From Chara braunii (taxonomy: Eukaryota; Streptophyta; Charophyceae; Charales; Characeae): 27,598 bases of DNA. The notes beneath the pieces are model-generated. The model did no database searches and had not been told where the DNA came from. It saw only the letters and a list, made by a program, of their open reading frames with translations. The stretch lies in the NCBI GenBank assembly GCA_003427395.1, contig BFEA01000038.1:3358568-3386165 (forward strand). Direction: 5' to 3'. Both the position numbers and the translations under genes were made by a program. This document shows positions 16,504 to 25,125 of the stretch, piece by piece. Every line of letters begins with the position of its first letter. Position 1 is the first letter of the stretch.

Positions 16504-17120
16504 TGTAATGACCCGCAACAATACAGACTGAGAACACTGCTGATTTCTGAAGTTTTGTCGATGGAAGGGATGCCTTGCTGAGATTCCCGCATTCTTCTGT
16601 GTTTTGTAAGTCTGTATGTGTGCGTGTCTGTTGACTTGCGTGCCTGTCTGAGTGCTTGTCGGCACGAGTGTGTGTGTGACCCGCAAGGGTACTTGCTTGT
16701 TTGGCAGGCCCGTAGGGCCGGTACTTACCCGTGGCCGTGGCATTGAGGGTTGCAGCAGGGGAAAGCACTCAAGTGGCGGAGCCAGAGGCTGCGGCACTTG
16801 AGTAGGCCGGTACCGCACCCAGTAGCAGGTAGGCCGGTACCGCACCCAGAGCAGCGGAAAAACACTCAAGTAGCACGTAGGCCGGTACCGCACCCAGTAG
16901 CAATAGATGTGCCGGGAACTCGAGGCCGACCAGAAGAAGAAAGTTGGCATTTTTAGAGGCCCAGTAGCGGTAGGCTAGGTCTAGGCTGGTACCAGTCCAT
17001 CCAGCCTGAGTCTAGAGCCTGTATGGGCAATATCAAAGTCTGCAATGATGTTTCCCTCCGAAAGGGAGGAGGTACCGGTTGCTTGGGAGGCCGAGCGGCC
17101 TGGAAGTCACCGCCCAGGAG
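16504..17120 (+). repeat. 5' LTR, 3'-truncated
   Basis: Aligns with the first 575 bases of the 3' LTR, with indels at 16780-16960. It contains three copies of a 25-base minirepeat GTAGGCCGGTACCGCACCCA (about 16802, 16828 and 16877), where the 3' LTR has only one diverged copy. The homology ends abruptly at 17120, where pol sequence begins. Confidence 0.85.
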
Positions 17121-18751
17121 TTGCGGATGCTTTGTCTTGCCACCCAGAGTACATGACTTGCCTTGTGGGTTCCTATGATCTCCGTAAAAATTTCAAGGAG
17201 GAACTCATTGAGCATACTGCCAAGGATCCGGAACTCAGCCCCATCCTTGAGCAGATTCGGGCTGACCCTAGCAGTCAGCCTGATTTCCATGAATGTAAGG
17301 GCCTTCTCTTCCGACGTTACGGGAAGCATGACCGATTGTGTGTGCCCAACCATGAGCCGATCATGACTCATTTCTTGGATTTGGCTCATGGTCGGAGTGG
17401 ACACTTCGGTGTTGAGAAGACGTACGGGAATCTGTTGGAAAAGTTTGTGTGGCCTGGAATGAAAAGAATGGCACAAAGGTTTGTGGCGGCTGAGTGTGAA
17501 GTTTGTCAACGTACCAAACCGTCTCGACAGAAGCCCTATGGGCTGCTGCACCCTCTTCCTATCCCTGATGGTCCGGGTGAGTCTGTTTCCATTGACTTCA
17601 CGGACATGGGGAAGAAGTGCAGAAACGGCTATTCACAAGTAACGGTGATCGTCGATCGTTTTTCCAAATTTTTGAATTTGATCCCATTACCGCCTCACAC
17701 CCCAACTGACCTTGTGATCGAAGAATTTAACAAAAGGTACATTCTGCAGTGCGGTCCCCCGAAGACTCTTGTGAGTGATCGGGATACCAGGTTCATAACT
17801 GCAGATTGGAAAGACTTCACCTCCCAGACCTATGACATGAAACTCAAGATGACGTCTGGCCGACACCCCAAAGCCAATGGACTGGCCGAGGAGATCAACC
17901 AGACCGTAATCCAACTTCTCAGGGCTCTTATCGTGCCTGACCAGAACTCTTGGGATGAGGAGTTGCCGATTGTGCAGGGGTTGTACAACAACTCCATCCA
18001 CTCTTCCACCGGGATGACGCCTAACCGACTGCATCTTGGATGGAAAATCCGAAATCCTCTATCTTATCTGTTCCTGGAACAGCCACCTGGCCTAACACCT
18101 GGCCAGCCAGGCTACAGCGCTAAGTACGATCGTTTGCTCAAAGTTGTTGTCGCAGCTATGGAAAGGCGACGCAGTGCCATGATTAAGCATGCAAACAAAA
18201 AGCGCCAGCCTGATCCTTTCACAGTGCGAAGTTATGTCTGGGTCAAGATGTCTGAGTTTTCTGAAGAAGAAGGCGTATCACGGAAGCTTCTTCCTCAGTA
18301 CTACGGTCCCTGGAAGGTGCTGAATCGAGTAGGTAATGATTCCTTCGGTCCTTCTTACACGATTGATGTGCCTGCTCATCTGCGCACATACCCAGTCTTT
18401 CACGCATCAAAGCTATTTCCATATGAGCCACCTGAGACGTTCAAGTACCGAGAATCGATGATTCCCCGCGCAATCAATGGTGGTCACGAGGTTGATAGAA
18501 TCGTCGAGCACAGTGGAAAAGGGAGAAACAGACAGTATAAAGTGCATTTTCTGTACAACCCACTGAATGACTTCTACTGGATTGCTAAGAAAGACCTACT
18601 GCAGAGTGCACCTCGCGTCGTTAACGCCTATGAACGATTGATCAGTTCTAAACAGCAACCAAAATTCACTGCTACCTTGACTCCTACGGAACACAACCGA
18701 TCTCTCTTTGCTATCTACGACTATGATGCATTATGCAAGGACTCTGATTGA
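17045..18751 (+). CDS. Integrase-chromodomain ORF of the deleted chromovirus
   Basis: 568 codons without a stop. Residues 1-25 come from LTR sequence. VADALS (26-31) is the RNase H end. The zinc-binding motif is H115, H120, C151, C154 (HGRSGHFGVEKT...CEVC). The catalytic core has D184 (SIDFTDM), D245 (SDRDTRF) and E282 (GLAEEINQ). YPVFHASKLFPYEP (449-462) leads to a chromodomain at about 481-531 (HEVDRIVEH...QYKVHFLYNP...FYWIAKKDLL). Integrases of this type insert the element cDNA, and the chromodomain directs it to chromatin marks. The start at 17045 (a second ATG follows at 17048) is simply the first ATG in an LTR-pol fusion. All catalytic residues survive, so the protein could fold, but without RT the element cannot copy itself. 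Either the deletion is recent or the ORF has been kept. Confidence 0.88.
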   Translation: MMFPSEREEVPVAWEAERPGSHRPGVADALSCHPEYMTCLVGSYDLRKNFKEELIEHTAKDPELSPILEQIRADPSSQPDFHECKGLLFRRYGKHDRLCVPNHEPIMTHFLDLAHGRSGHFGVEKTYGNLLEKFVWPGMKRMAQRFVAAECEVCQRTKPSRQKPYGLLHPLPIPDGPGESVSIDFTDMGKKCRNGYSQVTVIVDRFSKFLNLIPLPPHTPTDLVIEEFNKRYILQCGPPKTLVSDRDTRFITADWKDFTSQTYDMKLKMTSGRHPKANGLAEEINQTVIQLLRALIVPDQNSWDEELPIVQGLYNNSIHSSTGMTPNRLHLGWKIRNPLSYLFLEQPPGLTPGQPGYSAKYDRLLKVVVAAMERRRSAMIKHANKKRQPDPFTVRSYVWVKMSEFSEEEGVSRKLLPQYYGPWKVLNRVGNDSFGPSYTIDVPAHLRTYPVFHASKLFPYEPPETFKYRESMIPRAINGGHEVDRIVEHSGKGRNRQYKVHFLYNPLNDFYWIAKKDLLQSAPRVVNAYERLISSKQQPKFTATLTPTEHNRSLFAIYDYDALCKDSD

Positions 18752-18779
18752 GTTACTCGCTCGAAGGGACCTCGCTCTT

Positions 18780-18790
18780 GAGGGGGGGGG
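18780..18790 (+). other. Polypurine tract
   Basis: A GAGGGGGGGGG run followed by TAG directly before the 3' LTR start TGTAATGACC at 18794. The position is exactly that of the plus-strand primer in LTR retrotransposons. Confidence 0.75.
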
Positions 18791-18793
18791 TAG

Positions 18794-20167
18794 TGTAATG
18801 ACCCGTCAAAACACAGACTGAGAACACTGCTGATTTCTGAAGTTCTGCCGATGGAATGGATGCCTTGCTGAGATTCCCACATTCTGCTGTGTTTTCCAAG
18901 TCTGTCTGTGTGTGTGTGCTTGTGACCTGCGTGCCGTCTGAGTGCTTGTCGGAACGAGTGTGTGTGTGACCCGCAAGGGTACTTGCTTGTTTGGCAGGCC
19001 CGTAGGGCCGGTACTTACCTGTGGCCGTGGCATTGAGGGTTGTAGCAGGGAAAAACACTCAAGTGGCGAAGCTAGCGGCCCCGCGGCCCTTGGGGTAGCG
19101 GAAAAACACTCAAGTCGGCCGGTAGGCCGATACTGCACCCCACTGCAGTTGGCGTGAGGGGGTACTAGAGGCCGAGCAGAAAAAGACAAAGTTGGCATTT
19201 TTAAAGTCCAGTAGCGGTAGGGTAGGTCTAGNCCGGTACCAGTCCAACCAGTCTGAGTCTAGAGCCTGTACGGGTAATATCAGGGTCTGCAATGATGTTT
19301 CCCTCCGAAACGGAGGAGGTACCGGTTGATTGGAGAGGCCGAGCGGCCTGGAAGTCACCGCCCAGGAGGCAAGTAGGCCGCTATATCAAGAGGCAGGGCG
19401 GAGAGCCCAGCCTCATTCTTCAGTGTGCAAGTTTGGCGACACGCTGCTGGAGCGCTGGCTGGAGTAGCGCTGGGCACTACAGCGCTGCTGGGAAGAAGAA
19501 GCCGGGAGCTTCCACCTCGGCTATGGTGGAGCTCAGCCGGTAGGAGGAGGAGGGAGAAGGGGACCAAGGACGAGAGTGGTAGGGTACTTACCTGGCTATG
19601 GTAGACACCATCTTCATCTCCTTGCTAGGCGCTGCATCAAGAAGGCCCCAGTGGGGGTAGTGCCGCATCAAGGAAGCTCGGGACAGAGTCAGGCATGGTG
19701 GTTGAGTGGGCAGCGGCATAGCTGCATGGTGATGACCTTGGATTAGGGCAGCGGCATAGCTGCTTTGTGTTGTCCTTTGGACAGGAGGCTGAAGCCTCCG
19801 TAATCCACCATAGCCTCGGCCTGTATGTAGAGGAAGGAGAAGGGTGGCCATGGCTATGGTGGACCTCATGTTGTGCCTGCAGTAGAAGTGGGATTCGGAC
19901 ATGGATTCTGGTTCAGTCATTCAACATTATTATTGTTATTTCTTGTTTGAATAAGAGGGAGGAGATAAGGAGGAAGGGATTGGTTGGCGAAGAAGAAGAG
20001 CCTTGACATTGGTCTATGCTGGAGTACATCATCATCTTCTTCTTTCTCACTTCTTCTTCTTCTTCTTTCCCTCTCTTTCCTCTCAAGTGCATTCATTTCT
20101 TTTTGCAATTGGATGGCATTGTACTTTCAGATGAATGTATACTTCGAAATTGGCCAGGATCGTAACA
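18794..20167 (+). repeat. 3' LTR of the plus-strand chromovirus
   Basis: Begins TGTAATGACCCG and probably ends GGATCGTAACA, giving short inverted TGT/ACA termini and a length near 1.37 kb. The first 575 bases match the 5' LTR; the rest has no second copy here because of the deletion. It contains a TATA-like GCTATATCAAG at about 19380 and an ambiguous base at 19232. The right end is inferred from the terminal dinucleotide and is uncertain. Confidence 0.65.
19379..19387 (+). promoter_or_regulatory. TATA-like box in the 3' LTR
   Basis: GCTATATCA in a GC-rich context, followed some 55 bases later by CACGCTGCTGGAGCGCTGG. A similar arrangement (CTACATATAGC then CAAGCTGCTGGAGCAGC) occurs at about 21203-21275 in the next LTR-like sequence, which supports a shared core promoter. 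Confidence 0.35.
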
Positions 20168-20869
20168 CTTAAAAAAAAAAGGCCAAATGATAGTAGGGGC
20201 TGGATGCTGGGCCTTGGGAGGTGCCTGTCGTCGTACTCGGCTTGTGACAGCCCCAAGGACAGTCTCGTCCAGGGGGGACCATTCGTCGACTTTTTTATTG
20301 TCCTAATCAGATCGCAAGTCGAGCCCTACAATGGTGCGACCCAAACCTGGCTCTATACCTAGACCTACACCAACCCGTGCCTTCCGAGGGTCTCAGACAA
20401 GTCCCCGCGGGCACTACCATAGGGACACACCAAATTCTCGAGGATGACCCGGAAACAGGAGGGGTCACAGATATGTGGGCATTCCCCACCTGTATCACAT
20501 CTAGCAGGATCTATGGGTGTCTACCACCCTACTACTATCAATGAGACAACCCACCCTCCCCTGCCTAAGATGAGACCCCTACCCAGAGACCCGTCCTCAG
20601 ATTCACGCCCCAATCAACCCGCCCAATCAGAACGCAGACAGGTACCAACCCGGATGAAGCCCAGCCCGCAAGCATTGTCAGATAGACATGAGGCCCGCCC
20701 TTGGGAATCGTATATGTGTAACACCCAACCCCTACCACTACTCAAGGGGCGTGTAGAGAGCGGAGCCAGATTGGGACCAGAATCGTACAATGTAAGTATG
20801 GACTCTCGCTGGTGTACCATGAGGTTGGGAAACAACCATGGTACCCAGCCACACCCATGACACACCAAC
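20168..20869. other. Unassigned repeat-like sequence
   Basis: GC-rich sequence after the LTR, starting with a short A run. One frame (20444-20860) stays open for 138 codons, but its proline- and charge-rich composition has no recognisable motif. TGTGTAACACCCAACCCC at about 20717 resembles the start of plant LTRs, but I found no partner. No gene is claimed. Confidence 0.4.
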
Positions 20870-21554
20870 TGTTACATGCTGGGCTTGCACACGGGCCCCA
20901 TTTTGGGGGACCGACGGTTGCTGGGGCCCCCCAGGCCGCACGCCCTTCGGACGCGCGCCCTGGAGAGCCATGGCTGGCCCTTAGGCCGCAGGATTCGATT
21001 CGAGACAGCATTTATTTATTTATTTATTTATTTGCTGTCCTATTTTTGTCTGTTCAGGCGTCGTGTCTGACCTGCAGTCCCCAAGGCCGCGCCTTGGCCA
21101 GGTGCAGGGTCTGGACGTCCGGTCGGGACCCAGACCAAGTACGCCCACGTTTTTGGGCGTAGGACCAGAGGCACACAGAGGCAGACCGCCCGGCCCAGCG
21201 CTACATATAGCTGGGCCAAGGCCAGCGCAGCACACAGTTCGAGTAGCTCACTTCTTGGGCAACAAGCTGCTGGAGCAGCACGGCACCGATGATGTGTTAG
21301 AAGGTAGAGGCGTAGGTAGGAGGTGAGGAGGAGGCCATACCTGCATCGGCAGTACTTACCTGGGCACCATAGCCGTGCTCCACGTTGGCGACCTGCACAG
21401 GGACCATGACGGCTGTTAGTACATGGTGGCAGTTACCTGCAGGTGAGACAGCGAGGAGGACGACATCTTCTTCTTCTTCGTCGTCTCGCCCTCCATCTCT
21501 TCTCCTCCTTCCTCCTTCTTCATCTTGTTGTTGTTGTTGTTCTTCTTCTTCTTC

Positions 21555-21594
<40 letters not shown>

Positions 21595-21636
21595 TTCGGA
21601 GAGAGAGAGAGAGAGAGGTTACACGCAGAGGTTACA
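20870..21636 (+). repeat. LTR-like sequence, probable solo LTR
   Basis: Begins TGTTACATGCTGGGC and ends near GAGGTTACA, with a TATA-like CTACATATAGC at about 21203, a CAAGCTGCTGGAGCAGC block and GCAGTACTTACCTGGGC. The last two are also found in the 3' LTR at 18794-20167 in the same order, so this is likely a relative of that family. Simple repeats (TTTA)n at 21010, (TTA)n at 21555-21592 and (GA)n at 21599-21618 are included. No coding domain or second LTR was seen. Confidence 0.4.
21555..21618. repeat. (TTA)n and (GA)n microsatellites
   Basis: A run of about 12 TTA or ATT units followed by a short unique piece and about nine GA units. TCT- and TGT-rich tracts precede it from 21467. Open reading frames of poly-Tyr or poly-Ile through it are artefacts. 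Confidence 0.95.
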
Positions 21637-21756
21637 TCGGGCATGAAGCCCAGGATCTGATTCGACATTTTTGTGGCAGACATTGATTGGGCATTCGGCA
21701 GTGTGCAATCAGACTCTACTTTGGACTTGCTTTCAACATGCACACTTGAGAACCGA

Positions 21757-22463
21757 TGGCAAAATCAAACTCTTCCAACTCAGAAACAACAATAAACTTG
21801 TATTAAACTCAATCTGAATCAGCTGTACAACTTGCGGCTATGGCTGCCGAACACCGTCTCTACCACCAGCCTCACTCCCACACTCTCGCATGCACGCACG
21901 TACAAGGATCACCCTGAATGTCCACGCTGCACAGCCACTCACACTCTGTACACTCTGTCTACACCAACAGCTGGGCAGCTTTGGCCGCTGTCGTCTTCCT
22001 CCTTCAACCTATGGCCGCCGGTGTCTCCCTCGCTGGTTCGCTATGGCCGCTGTCTTCTTCACAGCTTACTTCCTGTCCGGGCACCTGCAGACCTCCACAC
22101 ACAAGATACCAAGGCAGCTCTTCCGCATGGCTCACAGGCGAATGAATGAATGGCTGGACGCTGCCTCTTTATTTATACTTCTTTGGCGGTACCCGGGCCT
22201 GCCTCAAAACGTGTGGGCCTGGGCCAAAACGTGTGGCCCAAGGAAGTTTCCAGACGGTTGGCCTTCTGGGCCAAAACTTGTGAAACCCACAGTGTGCTCC
22301 AGAACTTCCCCACGTGCAGCCCCGACCCCTGGTACTTGCTGACTGGACTGGCCTACAGGGACCTACGAACTTCTACAGCCTACAGACTTACAGACAGACT
22401 CTAGGCCTCAGTAGACTCAGATAGAGATTTCTAGAACAGGCCTTCCTAAGCCTAACGGTAACA
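21757..22463 (-). repeat. LTR-like sequence on the minus strand
   Basis: On the minus strand the segment starts TGTTACCGTTAGGC and may end TGATTTTGCCA. A TATAAATA box lies at 22170-22177. It carries three YTATGGCYGCYG motifs (about 21838, 22010 and 22041), also seen in the LTR of the 1352-10023 element. No flanking internal region was found. Solo LTR is the best guess, with uncertain ends. Confidence 0.35.
22170..22177 (-). promoter_or_regulatory. TATA box on the minus strand
   Basis: The minus strand reads TATAAATA followed by AAGAGGCAGCG. It is a good TATA consensus in a GC-rich setting and would fit the promoter of the LTR-like sequence at 21757-22463. Confidence 0.4.
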
Positions 22464-23380
22464 GACCTAACTCCTAATCTACAGACCTAGGGATCAAGTC
22501 CTACTGTCCGACCTACAGACTAGCCTAGGACGTAGGGCAGGTCTAGGGCTCGAATCTCACTCAGCCCACAGGTTCAATGTACAGAGTTAGGGCACACGTC
22601 TGGGGATCGAATCTCGGTTTCTGCAAAGTCGGGTCAATGGAGTGAAACCATTTCAAGTGAGACTATTTTTCAACTTCGCTATCGCGATCTTGGTCTTCTT
22701 CCTCACCTCCATCTTCGTCTCGCCTCTTCCCCCCATCTCTCATCCGTGGTATCTCCCTCATGTGCGTGTGCAAGGAGGGAGCTTTCTTCCATGTATGCGC
22801 TCCCGCCTCCCTCTCTCACATGTGTGGTGTATGATGGGATGTCGCGTCAGTATCGGACAGGTGAGTCTTCTGCTGCGCTACATTGTGCTATTTTCATATG
22901 TATCTGGATGTACACTGCTTGTTGATGCTTTGCTGACAATGCATTGTCCATACGAGTCCTTTTCATCACTATGCGGATCCTTGGCTCCGTATACATTGCT
23001 CGACTGCGCATGTATCACCAACAGAGCAGTGCATACGAACGACACGGTGCACACAGACAGGCCCAGAATCTCTGCACAAATTCCTTCCTAACCTAGCCTA
23101 GGCAGAGGAGCTCTACTCAACCTAACTCCTCTACCTCGCCCATGATGAGTATACGAGACATGACTGAGAGATCATCGGACTACACACCACACGCAACCCA
23201 CACACCCACACACACATGCAGACTCGTCGGACCACCCCAAGGGCAACCACTCAAACAGCCCTCCCCCCAAGGCCTGCTACCAGCATACTACGACCATGGA
23301 CTGACCCCTTGGGTGGTGCGCAGGGAGTGTCCGTAATAGTAACATGCGTCAGCCCAAGGGGAGTGTGCGAATGGCAGTAC
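22464..23380. other. Non-coding repeat-like sequence
   Basis: Contains many CCTAGGCC- and CTAACCTAG-like strings and two tRNA T-arm-like strings on plus (GGCTCGAATCTC near 22548, GGATCGAATCTCGG near 22601). A frame of 149 codons at 22642-23091 has a hydrophobic start but no motif, and I do not call it a gene. Confidence 0.35.
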
Positions 23381-23394
23381 GTCGGTCGAAGCCC

Positions 23395-23480
23395 ACTGGT
23401 GGCCTATGCGCAAGAGTGCAGGCTCAAAGATTTGAACCTGCGCCCTAATACCACAATGCTCATTTCCAACCAGTACTGAA
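23395..23480 (-). repeat. tRNA-like (SINE-like) fragment
   Basis: The minus strand contains GCGCAGGTTCAAATCTTTGA, which fits a pol III B box (GGTTCRANYCC) with one or two changes. About 30 bases upstream lies TGGTTGGAAATGAG, a weak A-box-like string. No full cloverleaf can be drawn. It could be a tRNA-derived SINE head or chance. Confidence 0.25.
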
Positions 23481-24340
23481 CTTGTGCTGGGAGGGCTTTC
23501 TGGGCCCTTCGTGTTTGCCAATGGCTGGGAGCAGTGAGGTCAGTGAAAAGCTGCTGCCGCAGGGAGTCTTTGCAGAGTAAGAGGTGGGCTTCCCCCCCTT
23601 TGGCCCCTTTACCAAGGGGAGTGTGGCCCATTCCCTTCTGCTATCGTGGAGCCCTTGTCTTCCGTTTTCATCTTGGGCGGCTTTCGACCTTCTGCTGTCC
23701 TCCTTGTGTGCATTCACGGAATCCCTTGCTTCTTTGCAGTTGCCAATGTTGGGTCGGGGTAGTCACATCTTCTGTAGTGCTGCTGTTGTTTGTCTGACCT
23801 GCTTGGGTTGTTGATTTGAGCTGGAGTCACTGGGCCCATGCTGGAGGAGTGATACTTGGGGTGAACCACCTATAGGGGACCGAGGGTGGCGGAGGGGTGG
23901 GCGGGCCAGGGTCCGGGGGTAGGGGGGGCCGGTGACAAGGATAGGGGGGGCATCATTTTTTTTTTATTATATATATATATATATTTTTTTTTTGTTAAAG
24001 CCCAGGTTGTTGTAGAGGTGGGATACTAGACGGATGGCAGTCACCCACAGTACTTTCAGATAGGATTTGAGACAAGCTCTTAGATTGGAATCACTTTGAT
24101 CTTGGCTGTTAGCTATGTTTTGAGTTTGTCTGCTTTTAAAATTGAGATTTTGGGGCCTTGGTTGGAGCCCTTTTGCTTTGGTACCTTTGTAGCTTCTTGT
24201 GCTCGAGGGTTAGATTCTGGTCTACATGACGGAAGTTCTTTTTTTTCTTTCTGTTACACACACGCACACTGCCGCTTCTGTTCTTGGGGGCTTCAGTCCG
24301 GTTACTTATCACCGGCAAGCATTGATGTACACAATGAGTA
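23481..24340. other. Non-coding stretch with G-rich tract
   Basis: No protein motif in any frame. It holds a G-rich tract (23873-23952), then a T-rich and AT-rich run (23955-23998) and a GT-rich region. The order G-rich block then T run might be the end of an inserted element, but no repeat partner was seen. Confidence 0.4.
23873..23952 (+). other. Potential G-quadruplex tract
   Basis: At least eight runs of three or more G within 80 bases (GGGG, GGG, GGGG, GGG, GGG, GGG, GGGGG, GGGGGGG), mostly separated by loops of 1-7 bases. The composition meets the usual G-quadruplex pattern on the plus strand. Function is unknown. Confidence 0.6.
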
Positions 24341-24356
24341 ACAAATCGTACGAGGT

Positions 24357-25125
24357 TTGGCAAGCAGTTATGAGCAACCAGGAGACTACCATTGGTACCC
24401 AGTCGTTGCCTATCCCTACTCCCCCTCCCCCTCCCCCTTCCAATCTCCACCGAAGCGGGTTCCATTATACCCCCCACATCCCTTGTCCTGTCATCCTGTC
24501 CCCACCCATAGTTGTTTTCTAGTTCCTGATTTTGTTGAAGTTCAATTTCGTTCTTTATCTTCGCAGTCTGGCCCTGGAAGAAGGAGGGCGGTGATTTGGG
24601 CACTTTGGTGGCAGAGGTGTACCCTGACCCTGGAGAATGTGAGAATAGAGGGGGCAGAGATCACAGAACAGACTCGGCAGCAGGTGCAGCTAGAACTCGC
24701 GCGAAGATGGTCGGACACAGGTGCAGCTAGAACCCGCGCGAAGATGGTCGGACACAAAATATCAACTAGACCTTTTTAGACAAGTTGGTGACGCCAGGAG
24801 AGTGATTACATCGTTTTGCACAGACTGGGTGGGGAGCACTGGGAGGGGAGAGAGAAGAGTGAATTGCCAATAGAATGGAGTGGAGACAGGGGAGATGGAC
24901 ATCGGGACTTGGAAGAAATGAGAGATTATCACTTAGTTTTCAAGGACTGGACGAACGTAGAGCCCTCGTTCCCACTGACCTCCCTCGGACTCCCCAGATC
25001 CCTCCACTCCCCCTGCCCTTTCCCTGACGGAAATCCTGTCCTTAAGTGCCCAATCTTCCCTATTCACCTACACGTACACATGGAGCTCCTTCCTGGAGCC
25101 CCCCGGGTGGGACTCCACTAGCATA
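24357..25125 (+). pseudogene. LINE-like C-terminal protein fragment, copy 1 (decayed)
   Basis: The clear homologous part starts near 24570 with GRRRAVIWALWWQRC, then IEGAEITEQTRQQVQLELARRWSD. It resumes in other frames as FCTDWVGSTGRGE and as DLEEMRDYHLVFKDWTNVEP. These segments align in order with RRAVMWAIWMRRC...GPDFTETIKQQIE...SHNWLGGNQGGR...EIKRDYKLEFGDWTTIEA of the ORF at 26542-27402. A 37-base tandem duplication (24681 and 24718) shifts the frame, and stops follow. TTCTTTATCTTCGCAG at 24551-24566 looks like a 3' splice site. The upstream frame, rich in Pro and Tyr, is of unknown origin. Confidence 0.55.

Larger units (their letters stand above)
16504..20167 (+). mobile_element. Internally deleted Ty3/gypsy chromovirus, plus strand
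   Basis: A 5' LTR piece (16504-17120) and a 3' LTR (18794 to about 20167) share the start TGTAATGACCCG and long colinear stretches up to CACCGCCCAGGAG. Between them lies only the end of RNase H, integrase and chromodomain. Gag, protease, RT, primer site and the rest of the 5' LTR are missing through a deletion that joins LTR base 17120 to pol. A G-rich polypurine tract precedes the 3' LTR. No target duplication was found. The remaining ORF has no stop, unlike the older element at 1352-10023. Confidence 0.85.

Noticed and set aside
20444-20860. 138-codon ORF on plus
   Set aside because: No motif, proline-rich low-information composition, and a similarly long frame on the opposite strand. Not enough for a gene call.
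21443-21660. Poly-Tyr and poly-Ile ORFs
   Set aside because: Translation of (TTA)n, (TTC)n and (GA)n microsatellites.
22642-23091. 149-codon ORF with hydrophobic N-terminus
   Set aside because: The apparent membrane segment comes from a pyrimidine-rich stretch. No family resemblance and no conserved neighbour.
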